Assembly (NCBI GenBank): GCA_008081395.1
Contig: VMCJ01000153.1
Location: 1 to 42,892 of the forward strand
Source: Rhodospirillales bacterium
GTDB taxonomy: Bacteria; Pseudomonadota; Alphaproteobacteria; Bin95
Reading direction: 5' to 3'
DNA: 42,892 bases
Positions 16,884 to 26,331 of the stretch are shown one piece after another (within the stretch, counting starts at the first letter, position 1; every line of letters starts with the position of its first letter). The notes under the pieces are model-generated. The model made no database searches, was not told where the DNA came from, and saw only the letters and a list, made by a program, of their open reading frames with translations. The translations under genes and the position numbers were made by a program.

Positions 16884-17906
16884 TTGCGTTTAATCAAAGA
16901 AGCTGAAGAAATAAGTGAAATTGCATTTGGTTTTATGGCTTCAAAAGCACTTTTTGCTGCTCTTCATGTTGGAATATTTACTAAGTTATCTGAACGACCG
17001 CGTTACGCTTCTGAATTAGCGGATGAAGTCGGCGTTCCCGTAAACCGCATACAGACCCTTCTAACAGCGCTAACCGCCCTAGGCCTTGTATCAAGCCAAG
17101 GTGGGCTATTCGAAAATTCACCTGGAGCTGAAGCCTTCCTTGTTGAAGGAGCGAAATACGATTTTGGTAATTATCTAAGACTGCAGATAGACCGCCAAAT
17201 GTTTCCAATCATGACAGGCCTCGAAGCGGTTGTAACTGGAGAGAGCAGTTCATCTCCCGTTATTGAGTCCTATGCTGATTGGTTCTCAGATCCCGAAGAA
17301 GCGAGACTTTACAGTGAGAGCCAGCATGCTGGATCACTTGGTCCAGGCCGCAGTGTTGCCCGTTTATTGGATTTATCAAAAGCAGAAAACCTAATGGATG
17401 TGGGGGGCGGCACTGGAGCATTTGCCATACGTCTTTGTGAGGCTAACCCAAAACTTACCGCCACCGTCCTCGACTTCCCTAATGTAGTGAAGCTTGGCGA
17501 GGAATACGTTGAAAAAGCCGGATTATCTGACAGAATTTCTTTCATAGCAGGCAATGCTTTGGAAGATGAATGGCCAGACGGTCAGGACATTGTATTGATG
17601 TCATATTTGTTCAACGGTGTGCCAGGAGATGCAATTCCAGATTTAACAAGACGTGCTTTTTCTAGCTTAAGGAATGGCGGTCATTTTCTGGTACATGATT
17701 TTATTGTTAACGATGATCGGAGTGGCCCCCCACTTGCCGCCCTGTGGCAACTGCAGCATCTAGCTTTCACTCCAGCAGCAAAATCGCTAACGCCAACATG
17801 GATCGCAGGCATGATGGAAGGAGTAGGATTTACAGAGGTTAAAACACACTCCTTAATCCCTGGAATGACACGCCTGATGCATGGCAGAAAATTCACCGCC
17901 ACATAG
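16884..17906 (+). CDS. SAM-dependent O-methyltransferase (HIOMT/CrtF-like)
   Basis: A 340-residue family 2 methyltransferase. The N-terminal 90 residues are a winged-helix dimerisation domain (ALFAALHVGIFTKL...ASELADEVGVPVNRIQTLLTAL), followed by the SAM motif LMDVGGGTGAF near 170-180 and the DFPNV acidic segment that holds the ribose; LMSYLFNGVPGD and GGHFLVHDFI complete the fold. Relatives methylate hydroxyls of small aromatic or isoprenoid molecules. The best start is TTG 16884: GGAG lies 9 bases upstream at 16871-16874; a TTG at 16869 overlaps that ribosome site. The catalytic His expected in plant-type members is not obvious. Substrate unknown; the gene stands alone after an AT-rich promoter region. 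Confidence 0.85.
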   Translation: MRLIKEAEEISEIAFGFMASKALFAALHVGIFTKLSERPRYASELADEVGVPVNRIQTLLTALTALGLVSSQGGLFENSPGAEAFLVEGAKYDFGNYLRLQIDRQMFPIMTGLEAVVTGESSSSPVIESYADWFSDPEEARLYSESQHAGSLGPGRSVARLLDLSKAENLMDVGGGTGAFAIRLCEANPKLTATVLDFPNVVKLGEEYVEKAGLSDRISFIAGNALEDEWPDGQDIVLMSYLFNGVPGDAIPDLTRRAFSSLRNGGHFLVHDFIVNDDRSGPPLAALWQLQHLAFTPAAKSLTPTWIAGMMEGVGFTEVKTHSLIPGMTRLMHGRKFTAT

Positions 17907-18003
17907 AAGTGTGATTGACCATTGCCGATTTTTTTTTGGCTTCTATTGTTAGATTTCACAACGGCTTTTCACGCCTTGAAAAATAACTGAGGACACTCTC
18001 TCC

Positions 18004-18270
18004 ATGACAGTCAAAGTGGAAATCTACTCAAGTATGTGGTGCCCATTCTGCTTCCGGGCCAAAAAATTGCTTCAGTCTAAAGGCGTGGACTTTATAGAAA
18101 TCGATGTAGATGGAGACCCTAGGGTCCGTGAGCTGATGAGAGAGCGTGCGGAAGGACGGCATACTGTACCCCAGATCTTCATTAATGACGTTGGCATTGG
18201 AGGCTCTGACGATCTTGCTCAATTAGATCAATCTGGCAAATTAGACAGCATGTTGGCGGGCGTAGAATGA
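18004..18270 (+). CDS. grxC: Glutaredoxin 3 (dithiol)
   Basis: An 88-residue thioredoxin-fold protein with the active site CPFC (C13, C16), the TVPQIFIND cis-proline loop and the GGSDDL glutathione-binding segment. This is the normal GrxC form, reducing disulfides with glutathione in the cytosol. The RBS GAGGA is 11 bases upstream. Its stop overlaps the start of the nitrilase gene by 4 bases (ATGA), so the two are co-translated, an arrangement common in alphaproteobacteria. Confidence 0.95.
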   Translation: MTVKVEIYSSMWCPFCFRAKKLLQSKGVDFIEIDVDGDPRVRELMRERAEGRHTVPQIFINDVGIGGSDDLAQLDQSGKLDSMLAGVE

Positions 18271-19100
18271 CCAAGTTCAAGGCTGCATGCGTCCAAAATA
18301 CCGCCGATCGTGATCCAGCGCCAAGTATGGCCAAGCTAAGCGAGCTTATTAAGCGTGCACGCGATGTTGATAGCGACCTTATTATGACACCAGAGGTCTG
18401 CCACATGTTGGAGCCAAGACGAAAGCTTGGGATAGAAAAAGCACAAATCGAAACCGCTAATGAGTCACTAGAAATATTCCGCAGCCTAGCGATTGAGACG
18501 GGAGCGTGGCTTCTAATCGGATCTATGGCAATTAAATTACAAGATGAAGAACGGATGGCAAACCGTTCTTTCTTGATAAATCCTGAGGGTAAAATCAAAG
18601 GCCGATACGACAAAATACATATGTTTGATGTCGATGTTGGTGAAGGAGATAGTTATCGAGAATCGAATGGCTATCGTCCTGGAGAAAGCGCTATCATAAA
18701 GAAATTGCCTTGGGGCAATCTAGGAATGACTATCTGCTACGACATGCGGTTTCCGAACTTATATCGAGACCTGGCTAAAGCTGGTGCAGACTTTTTAGCC
18801 GCCCCCTCAGCCTTCACAGTACCAACTGGACGCGCTCACTGGCATGTGCTTTTGAGGGCGCGTGCAATTGAAAACGGCTGCTTCGTATTTGCCCCAGCTC
18901 AAGTTGGTGAGCACGCGGAGGGTAGAAAAACGTACGGCCATTCTCTGATAGTAGACCCATGGGGAGAGGTGTTAGCTGATGGTGGAGACGACGTTGGTTT
19001 TGTTACTGCGGAAATAGATGTAACCAAGGTGAAAGAAGCGAGAAGTCGAGTGCCATCCCTGTTTAATGACAGACCTTATTCTGCGCCTAAATTAGATTGA
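18267..19100 (+). CDS. Carbon-nitrogen hydrolase (Nit1/NIT2-like amidase)
   Basis: A 277-residue nitrilase superfamily enzyme with the full Glu-Lys-Cys triad: E43 in TPEVCHM, K116 in YDKIHMFDVDV, and C157 in MTICYDMRFPNLYR. The DVDVG and RAHWHVLLRARAIENGCFV segments are typical of the Nit/omega-amidase branch, which hydrolyses deaminated glutathione or alpha-ketoglutaramate. Coupling to grxC (4-base overlap) supports a glutathione repair role: the amidase removes deaminated glutathione made by transaminase side reactions. The exact substrate among this branch cannot be fixed from sequence alone. Confidence 0.9.
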   Translation: MTKFKAACVQNTADRDPAPSMAKLSELIKRARDVDSDLIMTPEVCHMLEPRRKLGIEKAQIETANESLEIFRSLAIETGAWLLIGSMAIKLQDEERMANRSFLINPEGKIKGRYDKIHMFDVDVGEGDSYRESNGYRPGESAIIKKLPWGNLGMTICYDMRFPNLYRDLAKAGADFLAAPSAFTVPTGRAHWHVLLRARAIENGCFVFAPAQVGEHAEGRKTYGHSLIVDPWGEVLADGGDDVGFVTAEIDVTKVKEARSRVPSLFNDRPYSAPKLD

Positions 19101-19246
19101 TTTATCAGATCAAAGACTTCTTAAATTAAGGACCTTAGATCCCGTAGATCCTTGTTCTTGAAAATTTTTTCCTCAGAAGTCGCTCTTGGCATCTCAAATG
19201 CCGTGGTCATAATCTTACGCAACAAGTGCGAGTGGATCATTAGTAA

Positions 19247-20029
19247 ATGTCTAGTTCCGACCCTACAGTGACGCGAGAAAATGACGGGGCAATAGCGGTA
19301 CTCCGTATCTCCAACCCAAAACGGCGCAATGCTTTTTCCCCGGAGGTAAGAGGAGCCCTGGTAGGGCATATGAACGATATCGCAACTGACAATGCTATTC
19401 GTAGTATTGTTATCACTGGAGCTGGCAAAACATTCTCTGCAGGCGGCGACCTGTCAACCATGCAGGATATGACCGCATTCGAAGGTAGAGAACGTATTCG
19501 CGCAGGGCGCGCGATGGTCGAAAGCATATGGCGAAGTGAAAAACCAGTTGTTGCCGCAGTTGAGGGTTTTGCGTTTGGAGCAGGCCTCTCCCTTGCGTTG
19601 CTTGCCGACTGGATCGTTGCAGCTGAGGATGCCTCTTTTTGCGCATCTTTTGGCCGTGTTGGGTTGATGGGTGATATGGGCCTTTTTTGGACATTGCCTC
19701 AAAGAGTTAGCGCCGGCAGAGCTCGACGCATATTGATGCTAGCCGAAGTAGTTACAGCACAAGAAGCACTTAAAATCGGCCTGGTTGAAGAAATATCCAA
19801 CAACGGCAAAGCTCTAGACCAGGCGATGGCAAAAGCTCAAGCAATGGCAGAAGCGGCCCCCCTTCCAAATAGGCTGACTCGTGAGGCACTCGGACAATTC
19901 CCGGCCACCTTAGATGACATGCTGGCCTACGAGGCCCATGGACAGGGCCTCTTATTCACTAGCGCAGATACCAAAGAGGGGCTTGCATCATTTTTTGAAA
20001 AACGCCGCCCTGTATTTCAAGGAGCCTGA
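19247..20029 (+). CDS. Crotonase superfamily protein, PaaG-like (paralog 1 of 3)
   Basis: A 260-residue crotonase. The oxyanion-hole segments are FSAGGD (63-68) and EGFAFGAG (106-113). The two glutamates of true enoyl-CoA hydratase (rat E144 and E164) are missing: the first position is Ser in GAGLSLAL, the second is Phe in FCASFGRVG. Instead there is D143 in GLMGDMG, the place of the aspartate in PaaG-type isomerases (GLVPDSG). A 2,3-to-3,4 enoyl-CoA isomerase or ring-opening type reaction is thus likelier than hydration. First of three same-strand paralogs; no strong ribosome site is visible before the ATG. The upstream 146-base gap shows nothing else. Confidence 0.87.
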   Translation: MSSSDPTVTRENDGAIAVLRISNPKRRNAFSPEVRGALVGHMNDIATDNAIRSIVITGAGKTFSAGGDLSTMQDMTAFEGRERIRAGRAMVESIWRSEKPVVAAVEGFAFGAGLSLALLADWIVAAEDASFCASFGRVGLMGDMGLFWTLPQRVSAGRARRILMLAEVVTAQEALKIGLVEEISNNGKALDQAMAKAQAMAEAAPLPNRLTREALGQFPATLDDMLAYEAHGQGLLFTSADTKEGLASFFEKRRPVFQGA

Positions 20030-20033
20030 AATA

Positions 20034-20813
20034 ATGGCTGAAAAAATGACAGTTAATGTGACACGAGAAGGACCAATTGCAGTTCTTGAGATAGATAATG
20101 TTTCACAACGAAACGCATTAACTATGGCGGTCAAGTCGGTTCTCGTTCCCGCTCTCAAAGAAGCCGAAGAAGACACAGGTGTTCGCTGCATAGTCATAAC
20201 AGGCGCTGGCAACACCTTCTCTGCAGGTGGGGACGTTAGCCTTTTTGGTGATATGACGCCCGCTAAGGGACGTCAAATAGTCTTTGATCAACGCAACTTC
20301 CTTCACCTTATGCTCCGAGGAGACACCCCAATTGTTGCTGCGGTTGAAGGTTTTGCTTACGGAGCCGGTTTCGGTCTTGCGATGGCCGCTGACTATATCG
20401 TTGCTGCTGAGGACGCAAAATTTTGCGCCGCTTTTAATAAGATTGGATTAATGCCAGATGGGGGCCTTCTCTGGACTTTACCCCAACGTGTAGGCATGGG
20501 CCGTGCAAAGGACATGCTTATGTGTGCAACAGTAGTCGATGGTGTTGAAGCAAAAAGGTTAGGCATTGCTGACCAACTAGCCAAACCTAATCAAGCATTA
20601 AATGCAGCCATGGATAGAGCTGCAGCTTTTGCTTCAGCTGCACCTCTTGCTGTAGCCACTATTAAGTCAGCTTTTGCCCGTTACCCTCTTGATCTTGAGC
20701 AGGCCTTTGCAATCGAAAGTGATGCGCAGCCTGCACTGATGCAGAGTGAGGATGCTAAAGAAGCACGGCGTGCGTTTTTCGCTAAAGAAAAACCAAACTT
20801 CCGAGGAGCCTGA
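20034..20813 (+). CDS. Crotonase superfamily protein, PaaG-like (paralog 2 of 3)
   Basis: A 259-residue paralog of the preceding gene, 4 bases after its stop. It has FSAGGD, EGFAYGAG and D142 in GLMPDGG; the hydratase glutamates are replaced (Gly in GAGFGLAM and a Phe in the second place). I start it at the ATG 20034, preceded by GGAG at 20021-20024 within the end of paralog 1; the frame is open upstream, but the start fits the conserved N-terminus. The GA...C ending (KPNFRGA) and the repeated AAPLAV segment show close kinship with paralogs 1 and 3, consistent with local duplication. Substrate unknown. Confidence 0.87.
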   Translation: MAEKMTVNVTREGPIAVLEIDNVSQRNALTMAVKSVLVPALKEAEEDTGVRCIVITGAGNTFSAGGDVSLFGDMTPAKGRQIVFDQRNFLHLMLRGDTPIVAAVEGFAYGAGFGLAMAADYIVAAEDAKFCAAFNKIGLMPDGGLLWTLPQRVGMGRAKDMLMCATVVDGVEAKRLGIADQLAKPNQALNAAMDRAAAFASAAPLAVATIKSAFARYPLDLEQAFAIESDAQPALMQSEDAKEARRAFFAKEKPNFRGA

Positions 20814-20816
20814 GAA

Positions 20817-21590
20817 ATGTCTAATCCAGGCTGCAGCCTAGAAATTGCAAATGGCATAGCTACCATCACGATGTCGGACTCAAAGAAAAGGAACGCTCTT
20901 TCAACACCTGTTGTTAGCGACTTAAACAATCATGTCGATACCGCACTAACGCATCCAGACGTTCGGGCAGTCATTCTTACAGGAGCTAATGGTATATTTT
21001 CGTCCGGAGGCGATATCTCTGGGTTTGACAAAGACGACATACCCTTACGTCGTCGGATGCCACGATTACATCGTTTATGCGGAAAAATAGCCCACTCAGA
21101 AAAACCATTTATCGCTGCGGTTGAGGGGGGAGCTTTTGGTGGCGGCCTCTCTCTTGCTCTTTTGGCGGATCAGGTCGTTGCCGCTGACAACGCTCGCTTT
21201 TGTGCCAGCTTTGTAAAAATTGGCCTTATGCCAGATCTAGGACTTCTATCCACCCTCCCTGCACGTGTTGGTATCGGCCGTGCAAAGGAAATCCTGATGC
21301 TGGGCGAAGATGTGGCGGCAGTTACCGCGCTTGAAGATGGCCTTGTAGATGAGTTGTCTCCCCCCGGACAAGCCCTGACAAGGGCTATGAGCTTAGCAAA
21401 CGAATTTGCAAGTATGGCACCACTCGCTCTTGCTTACACAAAAGCTACTGTAATGCGCTGGCCAATGACGCTCCCTCAAGAGCTTGCTTGGGAAGCTCAA
21501 GGTCAGGGCCTATTATTCACTACCGATGATCTTCAGGAAGGCCGACAAGCATTCTTTGAAAAAAGAAAGCCAAATTTCAGCGGCAGTTAG
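20817..21590 (+). CDS. Crotonase superfamily protein, PaaG-like (paralog 3 of 3)
   Basis: A 257-residue third paralog beginning 3 bases after the second, with GGAG at 20804-20807 upstream of the ATG. FSSGGD, EGGAFGGG and D140 in GLMPDLG are present; the hydratase glutamates are again absent (Ser in GGGLSLAL). The C-terminus FEKRKPNFSGS aligns with the ends of the other two. Three adjacent, diverged copies suggest either a hetero-oligomer (crotonases are trimers of dimers) or successive isomerisation steps on related acyl-CoAs. No thiolase or dehydrogenase is in the same run, so the pathway is not defined. Confidence 0.87.
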   Translation: MSNPGCSLEIANGIATITMSDSKKRNALSTPVVSDLNNHVDTALTHPDVRAVILTGANGIFSSGGDISGFDKDDIPLRRRMPRLHRLCGKIAHSEKPFIAAVEGGAFGGGLSLALLADQVVAADNARFCASFVKIGLMPDLGLLSTLPARVGIGRAKEILMLGEDVAAVTALEDGLVDELSPPGQALTRAMSLANEFASMAPLALAYTKATVMRWPMTLPQELAWEAQGQGLLFTTDDLQEGRQAFFEKRKPNFSGS

Positions 21591-21872
21591 ATTTAAAAAT
21601 TTTCCGCACCAGAATGCCTAACCATATAACTTTTCTAAGTTTAAATTACTTTGAAATACTCTTATTTTATATAATTTTTAAGATTAATCTAAAAATATAT
21701 AGTGCTGTTTTTATTCAATTTAAATATAGTTTTTGGGATAATTAAATATGGGATTTCCTAAAAATTTTCACCAAAAAGATCTTTAGTTAATTCGGCCATA
21801 TTCCCGGTGGAAAAAATCATCTGTATGTTGTCCCCTTAATTCTAAATTATTCTCAGCAGTCAGGAATTTAAG
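21591..21872. promoter_or_regulatory. AT-rich intergenic region upstream of leuB
   Basis: A 282-base gap, AT-rich in its first two thirds, with the palindrome AGATTAATCT (21681-21690) and a TATAAT-like stretch around 21668-21675. I see no leucine-rich leader peptide and no terminator with a clear stem and T run. It probably carries the leuB promoter. Confidence 0.35.
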
Positions 21873-22985
21873 ATGGCGTCTAATAAAAAGCTTTTGGTAT
21901 TGCCCGGTGATGGTATCGGACCAGAGGTTGTCGGCGAAGTCAGGCGAATAGTTGATTGGATGGATCAGCGCCGCCACGTGTCTTTTGATATATCGGAGGG
22001 TCTTGTAGGGGGCGCCTCGATCGACGCTCATGGCACCCCTCTGACAGACGAGACTATGGCCGAGGCAATGAATGTTGACGCTGTATTATTTGGGTCAATT
22101 GGTGGACCAAAATGGGAAACTCTTCCTTTTAACTCCCAACCAGAACGTGGCCTTCTGAGGCTTAGAAAAGAGATGGATCTCTTCGCTAACCTCCGCCCCG
22201 CTATGGTCTTTGATGCTCTAGCAGATGCCTCATCACTAAAACACGAGTTAGTGGCCGGCTTAGATATTATGATTCTTCGAGAGCTCACGGGAGGCGTATA
22301 TTTTGGCGAGCCACGCGGGATAGAAACCCTCCCATCTGGAGAGCGGAGAGGTTTTAACACGCAATCTTACACAGAGAGCGAAATTGAACGCGTTGCGCGA
22401 GTTGGATTTGAATTAGCCCAAAAGCGGAATGGCAAACTCTGCTCTGTGGAAAAAGCAAATGTTATGGAGTCCGGAGTTCTCTGGCGCGAGGTAGTCTCTT
22501 CAATTGCCGGTGATTATCCAGATGTAACGCTGTCTCATATGTACGCTGATAACTGCGCTATGCAGATTGTTCGTAACCCAAAACAATTTGATGTGATTGT
22601 CACCGACAACCTATTTGGGGACATTCTATCAGACTGCGCAGCAATGCTCACAGGTTCTCTGGGGATGCTACCATCTGCGTCTCTAGGTGCCGAAGACCCA
22701 ACCACTGGTAGAAGAATGGCCCTATATGAGCCAGTCCACGGTTCTGCACCTGACATTGCAGGACAAGGCAAGGCTAACCCGCTGGCGGAAGTATTAAGTT
22801 TTGCGATGTTACTCCGGTATTCCTTTGATATGGGCGAAGACGCCGACATCATCGAAGCAGCAGTTGGTAATGTACTGGGAGCTGGGATTCGTACTGCGGA
22901 CATAGCTGCTCCAGGTCAGACAGCAATCTCCACCTCAGAAATGGGCACCGCGCTCCTCAAGGAGCTCGACAAGCTGGCTGCGTGA
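21873..22985 (+). CDS. leuB: 3-isopropylmalate dehydrogenase
   Basis: A 370-residue decarboxylating dehydrogenase of leucine synthesis. GDGIGPEV is at the N-terminus, the GSIGGPKW loop, the substrate arginines in NLRPAMVF and [15 protein letters not shown], the [17 protein letters not shown] helix, the K...Y pair and the metal-binding aspartates in [12 protein letters not shown] are all there, and [20 protein letters not shown] is the NAD loop; the NAD-type acidic end ([11 protein letters not shown]) is present. The length is normal. The stop overlaps the GTG start of gluQ by 4 bases, so the two are co-translated, although they belong to unrelated pathways. RBS CAGGAA precedes the ATG. Confidence 0.97.
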   Translation: MASNKKLLVLPGDGIGPEVVGEVRRIVDWMDQRRHVSFDISEGLVGGASIDAHGTPLTDETMAEAMNVDAVLFGSIGGPKWETLPFNSQPERGLLRLRKEMDLFANLRPAMVFDALADASSLKHELVAGLDIMILRELTGGVYFGEPRGIETLPSGERRGFNTQSYTESEIERVARVGFELAQKRNGKLCSVEKANVMESGVLWREVVSSIAGDYPDVTLSHMYADNCAMQIVRNPKQFDVIVTDNLFGDILSDCAAMLTGSLGMLPSASLGAEDPTTGRRMALYEPVHGSAPDIAGQGKANPLAEVLSFAMLLRYSFDMGEDADIIEAAVGNVLGAGIRTADIAAPGQTAISTSEMGTALLKELDKLAA

Positions 22986-23815
22986 TCCGCACACGCTTTG
23001 CCCCAAGCCCCTCGGGCCGCCTCCATCTCGGTCATGCATATGCGGCATGGTTTGCATGGAATGCGGCCCTTCGGGCAGACGGTGAATTTCTACTGAGGAT
23101 TGAAGATCTAGACCAAACGCGAAGTCGCGTTGAATATGAAGCTGGAATAATTGAGGACCTAATCTGGCTTGGCTGTCACTGGCATGGTGCAGTAGTTCGC
23201 CAGTCAGAGAGAGCACCAGCCCATCAAGAATATCTCACTAAGCTTATAGATTTGGGCCACGTTTACCCCTGTTTTTGTACGCGGAGAGATATTCTTAGAG
23301 AAATTGCCGCTGCAGGCAATGCACCTCATGGACCAAGCGGCCCGATATACCCAGGAACTTGTCGCTCTATCCCTCGTGAAGAATCAAAAGAACGAATAGC
23401 ATCTGGAGAGAACCACGCTCTCCGTCTGAACATCATTCAGGCGGCACAAGAGGCAGGCCCTATAAGATGGAAAGATATTGATGCGGGAACCTTTGAGGCC
23501 AAGCCCGAACGATTTGGTGATATTATACTAGCAAGGAAAGACGCACCGGCTGCTTATCACCTTGCTGTTGTGATTGATGACGCTGCATCAGGCGTTACTC
23601 TCGTAACTCGGGGCGACGATCTCCTTGCTGCCACAGACATCCAGGTCCTGCTTCAAAGACTTCTAGGTCTTCCACAACCTCTATACCACCACCATCGACT
23701 TTTACTTGGCTCAAATGGCAAGCGCCTGGCAAAAAGGGACCAATCGGCGACAATCCAGTCACTCAGAGAAGCCGGTTATTCGCCAGACGAAGTCCTTAAC
23801 AAATGTCAGATATAA
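22982..23815 (+). CDS. gluQ: Glutamyl-Q tRNA(Asp) synthetase
   Basis: A 277-residue truncated class I glutamyl-tRNA synthetase paralog that attaches glutamate to queuosine at position 34 of tRNA-Asp. [15 protein letters not shown] (HIGH motif) opens the protein and [12 protein letters not shown] follows. The zinc-site cysteines are in [11 protein letters not shown] and YPGTC, the Asp-rich [14 protein letters not shown] helix is present, and [12 protein letters not shown] stands in for KMSKS. It lacks the tRNA anticodon-binding C-terminal domain, which is what separates GluQ from GltX. The start is GTG, overlapping leuB. The 3' end overlaps the convergent luciferase-like gene by 20 bases. Confidence 0.95.
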   Translation: MIRTRFAPSPSGRLHLGHAYAAWFAWNAALRADGEFLLRIEDLDQTRSRVEYEAGIIEDLIWLGCHWHGAVVRQSERAPAHQEYLTKLIDLGHVYPCFCTRRDILREIAAAGNAPHGPSGPIYPGTCRSIPREESKERIASGENHALRLNIIQAAQEAGPIRWKDIDAGTFEAKPERFGDIILARKDAPAAYHLAVVIDDAASGVTLVTRGDDLLAATDIQVLLQRLLGLPQPLYHHHRLLLGSNGKRLAKRDQSATIQSLREAGYSPDEVLNKCQI

Positions 23816-24791
23816 TTCTTCCAATTCGCTCGATATTACCCAATGTTTCCGAATGTTCCTGACCTGGCCATTGGACTCTTAGCAAGATGTGATCAGTGCC
23901 CGTTATCTCAGCGTAGCGGAGTATTTCATCCTTCGCTTCTTCAACATCTCCAATGATAAATCTGCCTTTGGCAAAATCCCCAAAGCCAGCCGCAAAATCT
24001 CCACCGGCAGTCTCGCCCTGCCCCCAAGAACTATAGGCCTGATACTTGTACATTAGAGGCCCTCGGCTTGCTTCCTCCGCATGAGCCTTATCACGACCCA
24101 CGAAACATTCTCGAATTACGGGGCAAGCGACGTTCGGATCAAGTCCATTAGCCACCCGTTCCTCGCGGAAAGCAGATAAGTAGTTAAGAATAGATTCTGT
24201 CGAAAGTGTTGGAGCTACGCACCAAGCATCAGCTAGACGCGCGGCTCGACGCACCGAGGCTTCCACATCCCCGCCTAGCCAAATTGGAGGTCTTGGCTGT
24301 TGCTTAGGTTGTACGGCCGGTTTTGCACCATCAAGTGTGAAATGCTTACCTTGAAAATCGACAGTCTTTTCGGTCCATAGACGCTTGATGATCTCCACGC
24401 CCTCTGTCAAACGGCCAACCCGTTTTTTCATATCCACACCCATGGCCTGGAATTCTTCCGGCCGGTAACCCAATCCAGCACATAGCACATAATTACCATC
24501 AGTTAGCCAATCGATGGTCGCACCTTCCTCGGCTGCCAACACGGGGTTCATCATAGAAAGCAAGAGGACACCTGGCCCAAGCTGCATTCCTTTGGCTTCC
24601 TCTGCCAAAGCACCCATAAGCGGAACTGTCTGAAACATGCCCATCGGGCCAGTCAGCAAATGCTGGCCAATAATCAAGGAGCCGAACCCAGCTTCCCTTG
24701 CTGCTCGCACCTGATCCTTGAGAGAATTGAGCACGTCATCTGGACGTTCCTCCTCAGACCATTGCATGGCTGTAAACATCCCTATCTTCAT
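23796..24791 (-). CDS. LLM class flavin-dependent oxidoreductase
   Basis: A 331-residue bacterial-luciferase-like TIM-barrel protein. The N-terminus MKIGMFTAMQWSEEERP, the GSLIIGQHLL strand, the LGPGVLLLSMMNPVLAAEE segment (flavin contact), ALCAGLGYRPEEFQAMG and PIWLGGDVEASVRRAARLADAW are typical of this family, which oxygenates or dehydrogenates substrates using reduced FMN or F420. The subgroup and substrate are not certain. It is divergent from the NtaA/DmoA-like monooxygenase with just 62 bases between the starts, so both are likely controlled together. No separate flavin reductase is adjacent. Confidence 0.88.
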   Translation of the reverse strand: MKIGMFTAMQWSEEERPDDVLNSLKDQVRAAREAGFGSLIIGQHLLTGPMGMFQTVPLMGALAEEAKGMQLGPGVLLLSMMNPVLAAEEGATIDWLTDGNYVLCAGLGYRPEEFQAMGVDMKKRVGRLTEGVEIIKRLWTEKTVDFQGKHFTLDGAKPAVQPKQQPRPPIWLGGDVEASVRRAARLADAWCVAPTLSTESILNYLSAFREERVANGLDPNVACPVIRECFVGRDKAHAEEASRGPLMYKYQAYSSWGQGETAGGDFAAGFGDFAKGRFIIGDVEEAKDEILRYAEITGTDHILLRVQWPGQEHSETLGNIERIGRIISDIC

Positions 24792-24853
24792 GGCCGAGCC
24801 TTCCTTTTGTACAATCGAGGAATCATCTTATCTGATTCTCGCGGATCCAATCT

Positions 24854-26164
24854 ATGGCTCGACAACTACATATTAATCTTTTTGTCCAATCACGGGGGCA
24901 TCACGAGGGAAGTTGGCGCCACCCGAAGGCAACTCCGAAAGCCCTTACCGACATAAGTTATTTGCAAGAAATGGCTCAGTTAGCTGAGCGCGGGAAATTA
25001 GATTCAGTATTCTTGGCCGACCAACTGAATGTTACTCAAGACGCCACCCGAGCCCCCCGAAATTGGTTGGAACCGATCACCGTGCTTCCGGCTATTGCAG
25101 CCGTGACAGAGCGTGTAGGCCTTATCGCAACTGCTTCAAGCACTTACTCGGAGCCGTTTAATCTCGCCCGACAATTTGCCTCAATAGATCATATTTCAGG
25201 GGGAAGAGCAGCTTGGAATATTGTTACATCTTGGTCGGCAGCTGCAGCGAGTAATTTTGGGGACGAGAGCCAAATTAGTCATTCTGACCGGTATGTGAGA
25301 GCAGAGGAGTACATGCAAGTAGTCAAAGCTCTTTGGAGCAGTTGGGACGAAGGGGCAATTGTAGATAATAGAGCTACCGGTGAATATATTCGCGAGGGCA
25401 GCTTTCGACCAATTAATCACAAGGGAGCGCTCTATTCTGTTGCAGGCCCCTTAAACGCTCCTCGAGGACCGCAAGGCAGGCCAGTTTTGGTTCAAGCAGG
25501 TTCATCTGACACAGGAAAAGCTTTTGCAGCTAGACATGCAGAAGCCGTGTTCACCGCGCACCTGGAACTAAAGACTGCTAAAGATTTCTACAGTGACCTT
25601 AAAGCAAGGGCTTTAGAATTCGGTAGAGATCCAGAGCATGTGATTATTCTACCAGGCCTATCACCCATGATCGGGTCAACAGAATCAGAGGCACAACAAT
25701 TTTCTGAAGAACTTGATGCCCTTACAGATCCCGAAATAGGCCGCAAGCGGCTATCAGCGCGATTTGGCGGTTATGACTTCTCGCACCTTCCTTTAGATGT
25801 TCCTCTTAGACCAGAAGACTTTCCCACCCCAGAAACAGTCGAAGCCGCTCGCAGTCGCGCAGAAACAATTGTGGGTTTTGTTAAGCGTGAGCAAGCGACG
25901 CTCCGCCAGTTGCTTACTAAGCTTGCTGGCGCCAGGGGACACTTCACTTTTGCCGGCACACCGAACCAAGTTGCGGATTTGATGGAAACGTGGGTTGAAG
26001 CAAAAGCGGCGGACGGCTTCAATCTAATGCCGCCGGTCCTGCCTTGGATGGCAGAGATCTTTATTGACGAGGTACTTCCAATTTTACGAAAGCGGGGTCT
26101 GTTCCGGGAGGAGTATTCGGGAAGCACCCTCAGGGACCACTTAGGATTACCTAAACCTTCTTAG
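24854..26164 (+). CDS. NtaA/DmoA/SnaA family FMN-dependent monooxygenase
   Basis: A 436-residue two-component type monooxygenase. The N-terminus [21 protein letters not shown] is the hallmark of the NtaA/SnaA/DszA/DmoA group; [54 protein letters not shown] and [24 protein letters not shown] further match it. These enzymes use FMNH2 from a separate reductase to attack C-S or C-N bonds (dimethyl sulfide, nitrilotriacetate, EDTA). Dimethyl sulfide use would suit a marine cell, but family members cannot be told apart by eye. It shares a 62-base promoter region with the other luciferase-like gene. Confidence 0.9.
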   Translation: [436 protein letters not shown]

Positions 26165-26331
26165 TAGTTTTTCTATATTTATTAGTTAGTTATATTTTTT
26201 ACTTAACGTTTTTTATTAAATAAATAACTATAAAGCTAATATTAGAGCACCTTCTAAACTGAGTTTTGTTAGAAACATCTCATGGAACTAAGTAGCTCGC
26301 AATCAGAGCATAGAGCTTATACAATATCTGG
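26165..26331. other. AT-rich gap upstream of the ceramidase gene
   Basis: A 167-base stretch, very AT-rich at its left end, with partly complementary runs TAGTTAT and ATAACTA that could form a loose stem. No gene, strong terminator or promoter is clear. The ceramidase ATG has only a weak upstream ribosome site. Confidence 0.3.

Noticed and set aside
17925-17945. Run of nine T after the methyltransferase as a terminator
   Set aside because: No convincing stem precedes the T run, so I did not call it.
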